Assembly (NCBI GenBank): GCA_963691815.1
Contig: OY829667.1
Location: 20,251,587 to 20,315,586 of the forward strand
Reading direction: 5' to 3'
DNA: 64,000 nucleotides
From: Echiichthys vipera
Lineage: Eukaryota; Chordata; Actinopteri; Perciformes; Trachinidae
The notes under the pieces were generated by a model. The model had not been told where the DNA came from and made no database searches. It worked only from the letters and a program-made list of their open reading frames with translations. Positions 55,601 through 64,000 of this stretch are shown here, piece by piece; within the stretch, counting starts at the first letter, position 1; each line of letters opens with the position of its first letter. The translations under genes were made by a program, and so were the position numbers.

Positions 55601-56579
55601 AAGGCTTCTTTGCTCCGTCTAGCAAAGCACAAACAGCTTAGAACAAAATGGCTGTGTGTCTGAAGAGGCCCTGAAGCTGTAGACAGCTGCCTATAGTGCC
55701 TGTGATTTACTGCATGTGTCTTCATTCAACAGAAAATGGAACAGACCGATTTGTGGTCCCATCATAGTAAAGCCTGCTCCTCGATATTGCACAATCACAC
55801 TGAAGAAAAGGCCTGACGAGGACTCCAACAATCCAGGATTACCATTGGTTTCCGTTACTGACGAGGAGTTCATCAATCCAGGATTATCATCCTTTTCTGT
55901 TACTGATGAGGATTTGTTCAGTCCAGGATTATCACCCTTTTCTGTTACTGATGAGGATTTGTTCAGTCCAGGATTATCATTGGTTTCTGTTACTGATGAG
56001 GAATTCATCAGTCCAGGATTATCATTGGTTTCTGTTACTGATGAGGAATTCATCAGTCCAGGATTATCATTGGTTTCTGTTACTGATGAGGATTTCATCT
56101 GTCCAGGATTATCATTGGTTTCTGTTACTGATGAGGATTTCATCAGTCCAGGATTATCATTGGTTTCTGTTACTGACGAGGATTTCATTAATCCAGGATT
56201 AACATTGGTTTCTGTTACTGACGAGGATTTCATTAATCCAGGATTAACATTGGTTTCTGTTACTGACGAGGACTTCATTAATCCAGGATTAACATTGGTT
56301 TCTGTTACTGACGAGGACTTCATCAATCCAGGATTATCATTGGTTTCTGTTACTGACAAGGACTTCATCAATCCAGGATTATCATTGGTTTCCGAAACTT
56401 ATGAGGATGCCATCAGTCCGAGTTTCACACCGGCTCCCAATGTTGAGAACACCAACCACAACAACCATTCAGACCACACTGGTGACAATAAGTCCAAAAA
56501 GAAGAAAAACTGCTTCCAACGTTTCTTGTCCTGCATTAGGAGGAGATTTAGCCGCAAAGTGGGTGATGTGGCGATGTGA
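52616..56579 (+). CDS. HIPK-like protein kinase with C-terminal tandem repeat (9 exons)
   Basis: Predicted Ser/Thr kinase of the homeodomain-interacting protein kinase group, with no homologue of the long HIPK C-terminus. Exons: 52616-52801, 53603-53785, 53961-54145, 54295-54418, 54620-54730, 54878-54949, 55056-55228, 55345-55404, 55733-56579. All are in phase, 646 residues. Kinase domain about 21-340: glycine loop GEGGFGVV (27-34), Lys49 in VAIK, catalytic HTDLKMDN (Asp140, Lys142, Asn145), DFG at 162-164 and APE at 186-188. MWSLGCM and LLKAMLKWDGEERITP match the HIPK C-lobe. The YY before RAPE in HIPKs is FF here. Residues 398-592 are thirteen 15-residue repeats. The tail ends KKKKNCFQRFLSCIRRRFSR and a few more residues. 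All core catalytic residues are kept, so it is probably active. Fish carry many such HIPK-like genes; which orthologue this is cannot be told. Confidence 0.88.
55830..56414 (+). repeat. 13 x 45-bp coding tandem repeat in the HIPK-like gene
   Basis: Thirteen contiguous 45-bp units in the last exon encode a 15-residue unit, typically SPGLSLVSVTDEDFI or NPGLTLVSVTDEDFI. Ten units (1 and 4-12) contain LVSV followed by T-D and acidic residues. Units 2-3 have FSV and unit 13 is degenerate. Units 9-11 are almost identical in DNA, suggesting recent duplication or conversion. The array starts at AAT (Asn398) and keeps the frame. Confidence 0.95.
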
Positions 56580-56723
56580 GGCCTTCAAAGGTTTGTAGTT
56601 CTTCTAAAGGTGTCAGTATGATGGAAACAACTAGATAGTATATCTAGTTGTAGTTGCCGTTCTAAATGGTGATGCTCAGAGGTGGGGTTAGAGAGGGGAA
56701 GACATAATAATCATTCAAATTGA

Positions 56724-57320
56724 GTAGACTATGATGCATCATTCCTGAGTGAGACAGGTAGACTATGGTGCATCATTCCTGAGTAAGGCAGGTAGACTAT
56801 GATGCATCATTCCTGAGTGAGACAGGTAGACTATGGTGCATCATTCCTGAGTAAGGCAGGTAGACTATGATGCATCATTCCTGAGTGAGACAGGTAGACT
56901 ATGGTGCATCATTCCTGAGTAAGGCAGGTAGACTATGATGCATCATTCCTGAGTAAGGCAGGTAGACTATGATGCATCATTCCTGAGTGAGACAGGTAGA
57001 CTATGGTGCATCATTCCTGAGTGAGACAGGTAGACTATGGTGCATCATTCCTGAGTGAGACAGGTAGACTATGGTGCATCATTCCTGAGTGAGACAGGTA
57101 GACTATGGTGCATCATTCCTGAGTAAGGCAGGTAGACTATGATGCATCATTCCTGAGTGAGACAGGTAGACTATGATGCATCATTAAATCCTGAGGCTGG
57201 TAGACTATGAAGCATCATTCCTGTGTGAGGCAGGTAGACCATGATGCATCACTAATGCGTCAGGCAGGTATACTAGGATGCATCATTGATGTGTGAGGAA
57301 GATATATTATGAAGCATACT
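56724..57320 (+). repeat. 34-bp minisatellite downstream of the HIPK-like gene
   Basis: About 13 regular 34-bp copies (gtagactatgatgcatcatt then cctgagtgagacag) to about 57190, followed by several degenerate copies to about 57320. Units carry either gatgcatcat, which is close to palindromic, or ggtgcatcat, and either gtgagacag or gtaaggcag. It begins about 145 bp after the stop codon and may fall within the 3' UTR. Confidence 0.95.
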
Positions 57321-57336
57321 GACACTTTTATGGGCA

Positions 57337-57490
57337 GCATGGAGGCTCAGTGAGTAGCATTGTGGCCCCACAGCAGAGGATCCTGTGCCTGATTTGGGGG
57401 CCCTGGTCTTTTCTGTGTGAAGTGTTCTCTCCATGTTTGCGTGGGTTTTCTCCGGGCGCTCCGGTTTCCTCCCACAGTTCAAAGACGTGC
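57337..57490 (+). repeat. SINE-like fish repeat
   Basis: Runs from ggcagcatggaggctcagtg through ctccatgtttgcgtgggttt to ctcccacagttcaaagacgt, the common fish repeat with a tRNA-like head. The B-box is poorly kept. Confidence 0.6.
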
Positions 57491-58163
57491 ACTTTGGATA
57501 AATGAATGTAGTGTTAATTAAATTCTTCTTTAATAAACATTGAATTGGGAAAGTTCACAAAGCTGTGTAATGGTTGATTTACAAATGGTGATATTAATAT
57601 CTAAAGTATGGTGGAAGAAGTATTTAGATCCTTTAGTTAGACAACCCCCCCCCCCCCCGACAAATGTGGTTTTATGTTTATATCTCCTCAAATGTCTGAT
57701 CATGTCTTTACTGACTTGTGTCTGTGCAAAGTTTGTCACTTCCATGAATACTGACATTCCAACATATCCCAGGCAAGCTATAGGTGGAACAGCACAAATA
57801 GTCTTCTATAACAAGTCAATAAACAACAGAAAATAATAATAATAATAAATAATAATAATAAAATAAAAGATGCTGAATACATTTACCATTCTCGTACATA
57901 AACTCATCTTCTCGTCTTTTTGACCACTACAATGAAAGAAAAACTACTATGGGGACGAGCATCATCCAGGTTTTATGCGGGGTGGTAAAAGGTAGTAAAA
58001 GGTAGTAAGTGAAATTAACCCAAATTAAAGCCAGTAAAAAGTAGTAAAAAGTAATAAAAGTCATGTGACGAGGGAGTACATTTTTGAACCCCCATCCAAC
58101 TAGACCTATGAGTATTTCAATTTACAGTATGTAACTTACATGCAGGCCAATCTCCTTAAATTA

Positions 58164-58897
58164 CCGTATTTTCCACACTATAAGGCGCACCGCATTATAC
58201 GGCGCACCTTCAATGCTTGGCTTATTTTGAAACTTTTTTCATATTTAAGGCGCACCACGTTATAAGGCGCATAGAACAGACGCTACAGTCGAGGCTGGGG
58301 TTACGTTAAGGACCGCCTCTAAATTCATTGATGTTAAGTTTGCGTGCTAGCGCTGTCGCCTTCAGTTGTATAGTGATTGTACGGACACTTCTACTTGCTG
58401 CTCTCTGTTCAACAACCCACTGTTGGAGTTTGTCCTCCAGCTGCAGCCGTCTCGCTCTGTTCCCTCTAAACTCTGTTTAGTCTTCTTTACTTGGCGCAGG
58501 TCGTCTTGTTGCTTCCTCCACTTCGGCACCATTGATTTGTTCATGTTCAACTCTCTGGCTGCTGCTCTAGTCCCGTGTTCTACTGCGTGACTAATGGCCT
58601 TGAGTGTAAACTCTGCGTCGTAAGCGTGTCTCTTAACAGGAGCCATTTTGGGCTCTTTACACAAACACACACATGGAAATGAAACGGCACGCTTCACGCA
58701 GTCGTATATCTCAACATGCACCGCGCGTTACTTCTTCTACGGGGGAAAATAGAGTCGGCGGCTGCTCACCGTAGTTGCGAGACCTGTTGTGGCTCAATAT
58801 TGGTCCATATATAAGGAGCACCGGATTATAAGGCGCACTGTCGGCTTTTGAGAAATTTGAAGGTTTTTAGGTGCAACTTATAGTGCGGAAAATACGG
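58164..58897 (-). mobile_element. pogo/Tigger-like DNA element, nonautonomous
   Basis: Ends CCGTATTTTCCACACTATAA and the inverse ATAGTGCGGAAAATACGG, flanked by TA on both sides (58162-58163 and 58898-58899). Inner repeats of ataaggcgcacc occur near both ends. On the - strand a 119-codon frame (58721-58362) contains MAPVKRHAYDAEFTLKAISH and RAAARELNMNKSMVPKWRKQ. This is the helix-turn-helix DNA-binding start of pogo-type transposases. The catalytic DDE part is absent, so it depends on another copy. Confidence 0.85.
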
Positions 58898-58899
58898 TA

Positions 58900-59747
58900 C
58901 TAGAACTTGCGTACACATGCGCATGCTCGTTGCGTTATGTTTGTTATGTTTATGTTGCAAGTAGAATCTAATATTAATGATTTCACATGGTGTTGGTGAA
59001 CAAACCTCGTTGGCGCTGAAACCAAACATCATGGGCTTATTGCCACGTCTGCAAGAAGAGGATAAATATAACCTGGATGGGGGTGAAGGCCGTCAAATCG
59101 CATATGGAAGCTAATAGCCACCAAGCTAGGATACATGGTCGTAACCGGACGTAAGGAGCAGCTTCCTATGTCACTGTTCTGCACTACGGCTGCATCACCG
59201 CCCTCAACATCCACTGCTTTGCCTTCAACCTCGCCTGCTCTCCCAAACCACTGCCAGCAGTACCACTAGTACCATTATCGTCAACAGATGGGTGACAGAC
59301 GTCAGACAACAGACGCTCACTATCACCACCTCGACATTGTTGGCTGAGGTACTGTGGGGTTTAGACCTAGCATCTAAACATCTCTTTCCAGTCTCACTAC
59401 AGCATTGGTGAGCTGTTTATGTAATCCAAAAGAGTCTCAGCTTTGCAGTCAGAACCTTTTCATGCAACTCCAAGACTGTTTAGGTACCCAAGTATGCAGA
59501 TATTTAATATTCAAATACTCCATTTTAGAATAGGCAAAATAACAGATGAAGATGACACAGTTCTTAATCCCACGTCCCCATTTCTATTTAATTCTGGCAT
59601 ATTTCACATTTGAGGGCAAAGCATAGTGAATATTCATCTGGGGAACAATAAACCAGTTACAAACAGGTTTAAGTATTATATGTTATTAACCTCTCCTCTA
59701 TACAGATTCTTACGAGATGTATTCCTGCTGTTAACTATACATTAATA

Positions 59748-59750
<3 letters not shown>
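58900..59750 (+). other. intergenic, possible zinc-finger relic
   Basis: No intact gene. Near 59035-59145 a frame reads AYCHVCKKRINITWM followed by SHMEANSH, a CxxC...HxxxxH pattern like the BED-type fingers of hAT transposases. It has an upstream stop and no catalytic region. Confidence 0.3.

Positions 59751-59816
<66 letters not shown>
59751..59816 (+). repeat. (AT)n microsatellite
   Basis: An uninterrupted AT tract of about 66 bp, followed by imperfect atatatcat repeats to about 59875. Confidence 0.95.
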
Positions 59817-59825
<9 letters not shown>

Positions 59826-59947
59826 ATACTCATATAGTCATATATATCATATAGTCATATATATCACATATGACTATAATCCAAACAATGTCAATATCAA
59901 AATGCTGTACAAAAAAATGTACAGGAAATCACTTAGGGCACATACGA

Positions 59948-60056
<109 letters not shown>

Positions 60057-60534
60057 CACACACAAACACATATATATATATGAACACATACAGTATCCTA
60101 AAAAAAATCTAATTCTTAAGCTCATGTTGTCACACAATTGACCTGAAAAGGTATCTTTACAATTGTATCAGATACACTCTGGAGCAATGTAGCAACCTTG
60201 TCAGCTAATAATGAACCAAGCCTCATCCTATAGGAAGAACAGCTGAGAGGAAGTCACTAAGGAGTGTTTGAATCCTGATTATATGCATCAGTGCTGTCTT
60301 ACACCTCACACGGCTTTCTAATTTCACAGATATCTATGTATTGCAACCAGGAACTCAAAGGGCTGCTTGAAATGGGATCTATTATTAAACATAATTGCCT
60401 TAACTTGTCTGTGTGGACCATTGGCTGACTGGACAGAGAAGTACACACTTCCTAATGTGTCAGGTAATAAAGGGCTTTTATTAAAAACAAGCAAAGTGAT
60501 GCTGTCAACCTCAGATACAACCCAGTCATATTTA

Positions 60535-60830
60535 AATTTACGGATCAAAGGCCCAATTTCAGGAGCCCGGTCCATATTCAACAGAAGGATCCAGAGAACA
60601 AAGAGTTAGTGAGCAGATTGCTCCATAGCTGCTCATCTCATCTGTGGAAGCCTCCATGTTGTTTACACTGAACAGTCTCTTCTCGTTTCATCACTTCAAT
60701 CCACCTCTAAACTAACTCTGATTGGTTCGGTCGCTTAGCAAACTTTGCTCCAAATTTTCTCCGCCGCACGTTACCAGACTGATCTGAGAGTAAAATACAA
60801 CGGAGCTCAGAGATCAGGATGGACTCACCA
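60535..60830 (-). repeat. dispersed repeat, reverse copy
   Basis: Reverse-complement match of the block at 33553-33865, from ggatcaaaggcccaatttca to gagctcagagatcaggatgg. Class unknown. Confidence 0.75.
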
Positions 60831-61002
60831 GGCTAAACCACAGACACATTGAATCTCAAGTTTCTGAACCGCTGTAATCTGTTCTCATTCTCTACATGTC
60901 ACATACTAAGGAGCACAGTTTTAAACATGTGGTTAATGCTGTGAAACTACATGGTCAGGTTATATACAGGTATATTTTTAAAATAAATGTTCAGACGGCA
61001 AG

Positions 61003-61110
61003 GTGGTGTGGTAGTTATCACTGTTGCCTCACAGCAGGAGGCGAATCCGGGCTGGGGCCCTTCTGTGCAGAGTTTGCATGTTCTCCCCATGGCTGCATGA
61101 CTTCCACATA
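61003..61110 (+). repeat. tRNA-like SINE-type fish repeat
   Basis: Head gtggtgtggtagttatcact with B-box-like gcgaatccgggctggggccc, then gcagagtttgcatgttctcc. This is the best-preserved head of the family in this window, truncated at its 3' side. Confidence 0.65.
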
Positions 61111-61299
61111 CACACATTCATTAAGAGGGTGAACACGCAGCTTGCTGTGCTCTACGGACGAATACATGGGACCTCAAGATGGAAATATCGCCCCAAACCA
61201 CTCCCCTAATCTCTCTCTCTCTCTCTCTAAGTCTTGCCCAAGGCTATGGAAAAAGGCAAGGATGCCAATCAAAGATGGCGGTACTTTGGGGGTATGACA

Positions 61300-61770
61300 C
61301 ATACGCAGTGGGACTGGGTTGGTTTCCACTCTGGAGGCTGTGGTTGAGAGGAGGACACTGAAAAAACTCTTATCCATCATGGCTAATCCTCTCCACCCTC
61401 TCCAACTCACACTGGTCAGACAGCAGAGCACCTTCTCCAGAAGGCTGCTTCAGTTTCGCTGTCGTAGAAACAGAAACAGGAAATCCTTCCTGCCATAATC
61501 CATCACTGTATATAATAACTCTCTCACCTCTGCCTGACAGAGAACTCTGCTCTCTCTACTGTTTTGTTTATTATTGTTATAGTATATTCTGCATATTTTG
61601 TTGTACATATTATTATTGTTTATAGCACACTGTGCACTGTATATATACACTATGTATATGTTGGATTATATTTATGTTATGTACAAAGTGTTTATTTGCT
61701 GACCCACTACTGCTGTTACAAAATCATTTCCCAGTCTGGGATCATTAAAGTAGTTCTATTCTATTGTATT
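61300..61770 (+). pseudogene. LINE 3' end fragment
   Basis: The + strand reads WRLWLRGGH, then after a frame change RRTLKKLLSIMANPLHPLQL and RRLLQFRCRRNRNRKSFLP. This is the C-terminal end of a fish LINE protein. The sequence closes with a gttctattctattgtattc tail of short repeats. The upstream domains are missing. Confidence 0.65.
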
Positions 61771-62529
61771 CAAAGATGACGGACAAGTAGTTTATCCAAT
61801 CATATGCAAGGATTTTTGATAAGACCCAGCCTCCTTAAATCCCTAAATCTGTTTAAGATCACTAACTGATATACTTGTTAAACAACTTGGGCCGCATCAG
61901 CGTGATGTTACAGTTGAGCAGACAACCAGTGAGAGAGGAAAAGAATAGGATCGATGGTGAAAACTTAACCGCTAACTGTCTGTTGGGTTGCTCAGGAACT
62001 ATGCTGCTTTCCTTTCCTCCTTTTCCAAATCAAAATAACAGATAAAGCCTGGTTATATACTGGTGTAAGTGATCTAAAGCACCGTTCTGGAACAAAATAA
62101 TGAAATATGGAAAACTTTCAAAGGAAATGTTCGTTTAGTTATGTTCACTTCAGTAGCAACGTGTCAATCATTCTCTTAAAACCATGTTTTTGAGGTTATT
62201 GATAGGAACCAAATAGGGACATTATGAACTGTATCCGTGTACATTATATTGACACGCAATCTTCTCACTGTTTCTGAACACAACAGGTGATATTTTTTCT
62301 GAGAGAAAGTCCGCTTTTTTCATTCCCCAGAAATAAATTCCATCAGCCGCCGCTGCTCTGCACCCCCACGTCTGTCCACTGCACCCGTCTACCAGTCCAC
62401 CTTTAAGATATTTTTAGCTATACATCCACACACTCAACAATGAAAAAAAAATATGAACGTATTAATGCACAGTGACAATATTACACAGTAAAATCACACA
62501 ATTCTGTTCAGATCAATGTGACGGTGCTG

Positions 62530-62885
62530 CAGCACTACTTTCGAACCCCTATAGAACACCTGTCCAGATTTCAGGCTGAGCAGACAAGGTATCCAGGTCC
62601 TCCTGGGGGGTGCCCTAAACAGAGCGACAGCCTGGCTGGGGACCGACGATGGAGACCCTGATCACCACTGGATCTGCTTACTGGGTTGTCTGCAATGTAT
62701 TTTGGCATACCGATTACATCGGTTCACCGGATGGTCCACAAGATTGCAGAAGAGGTGGTTGCTGTTTGGTCCAAATTCATCCGTCTGCCACAAAATAAGG
62801 AGGAGGTCCTGGACATGGGGGAAGGGTTTGCCCTAGTAGCGGGGCACCCTGCCTTCACGAAAAAGCAGCTTGGGCCATTGATGGG
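62530..62885 (+). pseudogene. PIF/Harbinger transposase relic
   Basis: The frame includes SAMYFGIPITSVHRMVHKIA and then LPQNKEEVLDMGEGFALVAG, matching the helix-turn-helix and lead-in of Harbinger (HARBI1-like) transposases. The next motif, a catalytic aspartate in A-I-D-G-like context, is altered (PLMGHM). An upstream block VLQHYFRTPIEHLSRFQAEQ lies in the same region. The catalytic remainder is lost. Confidence 0.7.
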
Positions 62886-63224
62886 TCACATGTTCAAATT
62901 AAATTTTTATATATATATTTGAATCAAATTGTGTTATTTTTATTGATGCACTATATAAACGTAGTAATTATATTATATGCAATAATAGATGAAATTTGTT
63001 GGAGACTACAGTAGTCTCACTTTGTCCCACAGCACACTAAAATAGTTTAGATTTGTGTGCACTGCCTCTGTTGATAAGTTATTGTATCAAGTGTCCATTT
63101 CATTATAATATTCAGATTGATCATAAATAATTCAACGTGCACATGTATTTTTAGTTCTGTAAAGAAGGTGGAGGTGAGGTCCAAATTCTTTGACACATTT
63201 GAGCATTTAAAAATGAAGTTTAAA

Positions 63225-63362
63225 GTAACGCAAAAGTTACTTTCCATAGTAAATAGTTACGTTTAAAATTTGCAACTCAGTAACTAATGCAGTTACTTTT
63301 TGGGAAAAGTAACTAGTAACTATAACTAATTACTACTTTAAAGTAACATGCCCAACACTCCA
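63225..63362. repeat. DNA-transposon end-like repeat
   Basis: The block with cagttactttttgggaaaag and taactagtaactataac ends at gtaacatgcccaacact, familiar from the ends of fish Harbinger-type elements. It lies downstream of the transposase relic and may be the right end of the same element. Confidence 0.45.
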
Positions 63363-64000
63363 CCTGAGTAATGGTGTTTTGACATTAGAGTGTGTTTAAA
63401 AGCCTTTTGACTACACGTGGTCAAAGCCACTAATGCAGCGCATACACTTTGTACTTTAGTTGGAGGACCTGGATCAGCCCAGTTTAGTCCTGTCTGTATA
63501 TATGCTGATTGTTATAGTGGTTAAAGAGTAGTGGTTAAGAGTATCACATTGATAATCATTGTTCATTGTAGCCTGTGTTGTTCATTGTAATTTTCATGTA
63601 TTGTGCAGACAGTAGGTGCTTGTTTCTCAGCCGTGAAGCCACAGTGGGAGTGTGTGCAGAGAAGAGATAAAAAGGAGTTTGTGTAGCAGTCAGTAGATAG
63701 GGAAACTACGGGCGAGGGAGCACTGAGGCCTTCAGGGACACTGTCTGTGGGTGTGTGATATCTGCTTATACCTATAAAGGGGAAGTGTACTCTGTATCAG
63801 CAGATCTCATCGGGCTTGCAGCCTGAACACATGTGATTCTCTGTGGTGACGTCCCCAAAGATCTTTGTATTCATAAATATCTTAAGCTTGTTTGTGTCCA
63901 AACTGATCACTTCTCATGAACAGATCCGGGGAGGCTGCTTCACTGCCTCGACACATTCAAAGCAGTCACAAGCAGTTTTTCCACTGCAGGTAGAACCTTC
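63363..64000 (+). promoter_or_regulatory. possible promoter of a gene beyond the window (weak)
   Basis: No coding sequence is seen. A TATA-like TATAAAG at 63773-63779 is followed within 30-60 bp by a G+C-richer stretch. A donor-like ctgcag/gtagaa lies at the very right edge. This may be the first exon of a gene to the right, but nothing confirms it. Confidence 0.2.

Noticed and set aside
55691..56371. 226-codon open frame on the - strand through the 45-bp repeat, and another + frame at 55906-56202
   Set aside because: The 45-bp unit is a multiple of three without stops in these frames, so the frames stay open by repetition. The spliced + strand gene in the kinase frame explains the sequence.
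62686..62922. HARBI1-like host gene
   Set aside because: The frame ends after a degraded catalytic block and lies in a transposon relic; the host gene would be about 350 residues and intact.

Overview
The window is vertebrate genomic DNA, almost certainly from a teleost fish, probably a percomorph. Genes are split into short exons with GT-AG introns. Repeats are those typical of fish: Tc1/mariner, hAT, pogo-like and Harbinger DNA elements, L2- and L1-type LINE pieces, tRNA-derived SINE-like repeats and long (GT)n tracts. No prokaryotic features are present. Three multi-exon protein genes, all on the + strand, can be read end to end. Their exon phases agree at every junction.

Region 1 (about 1-21.9 kb) is a complete 20-exon muscle-type glycogen phosphorylase gene (pygm, 842 codons). 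Its introns carry a 32-bp minisatellite, a 0.66-kb inverted-repeat element with TTAA ends, a hAT derivative with a perfect 8-bp target duplication, a Tc1 derivative and LINE fragments. Region 2 (21.9-27.4 kb) is intergenic. It is dominated by a 2.4-kb array of a 31-bp unit in two interleaved variants, with a higher-order period of about 679 bp. An unexpanded relative of the same element lies in reverse orientation near 38.4 kb.

Region 3 (27.4-37.7 kb) is a complete 8-exon ETS transcription factor of the ETS1/ETS2 class (431 codons) with Pointed, autoinhibitory and ETS domains. An intact Tc1 transposon sits in its third intron. Region 4 (37.7-51.8 kb) is repeat-rich: a 2.2-kb L2-type LINE, LINE ORF1 remnants on the - strand and several minisatellites. 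A weak case can be made for a small - strand transcription unit between 44.1 and 46.6 kb.

Region 5 (about 51.9-56.6 kb) is a 9-exon HIPK-like protein kinase (646 codons). Its C-terminal half is a 13-copy repeat of a 15-residue unit resembling a SUMO-interacting motif, followed by a short basic, cysteine-containing tail. I consider this the most interesting item in the window. Region 6 (56.6-64 kb) holds a 34-bp minisatellite, a pogo-like element, (AT)n and (AC)n tracts, LINE tails, a Harbinger transposase relic and a possible TATA-type promoter at the right edge. The three genes belong to unrelated pathways (glycogen breakdown, transcription, stress or nuclear signalling), and nothing suggests they act together.
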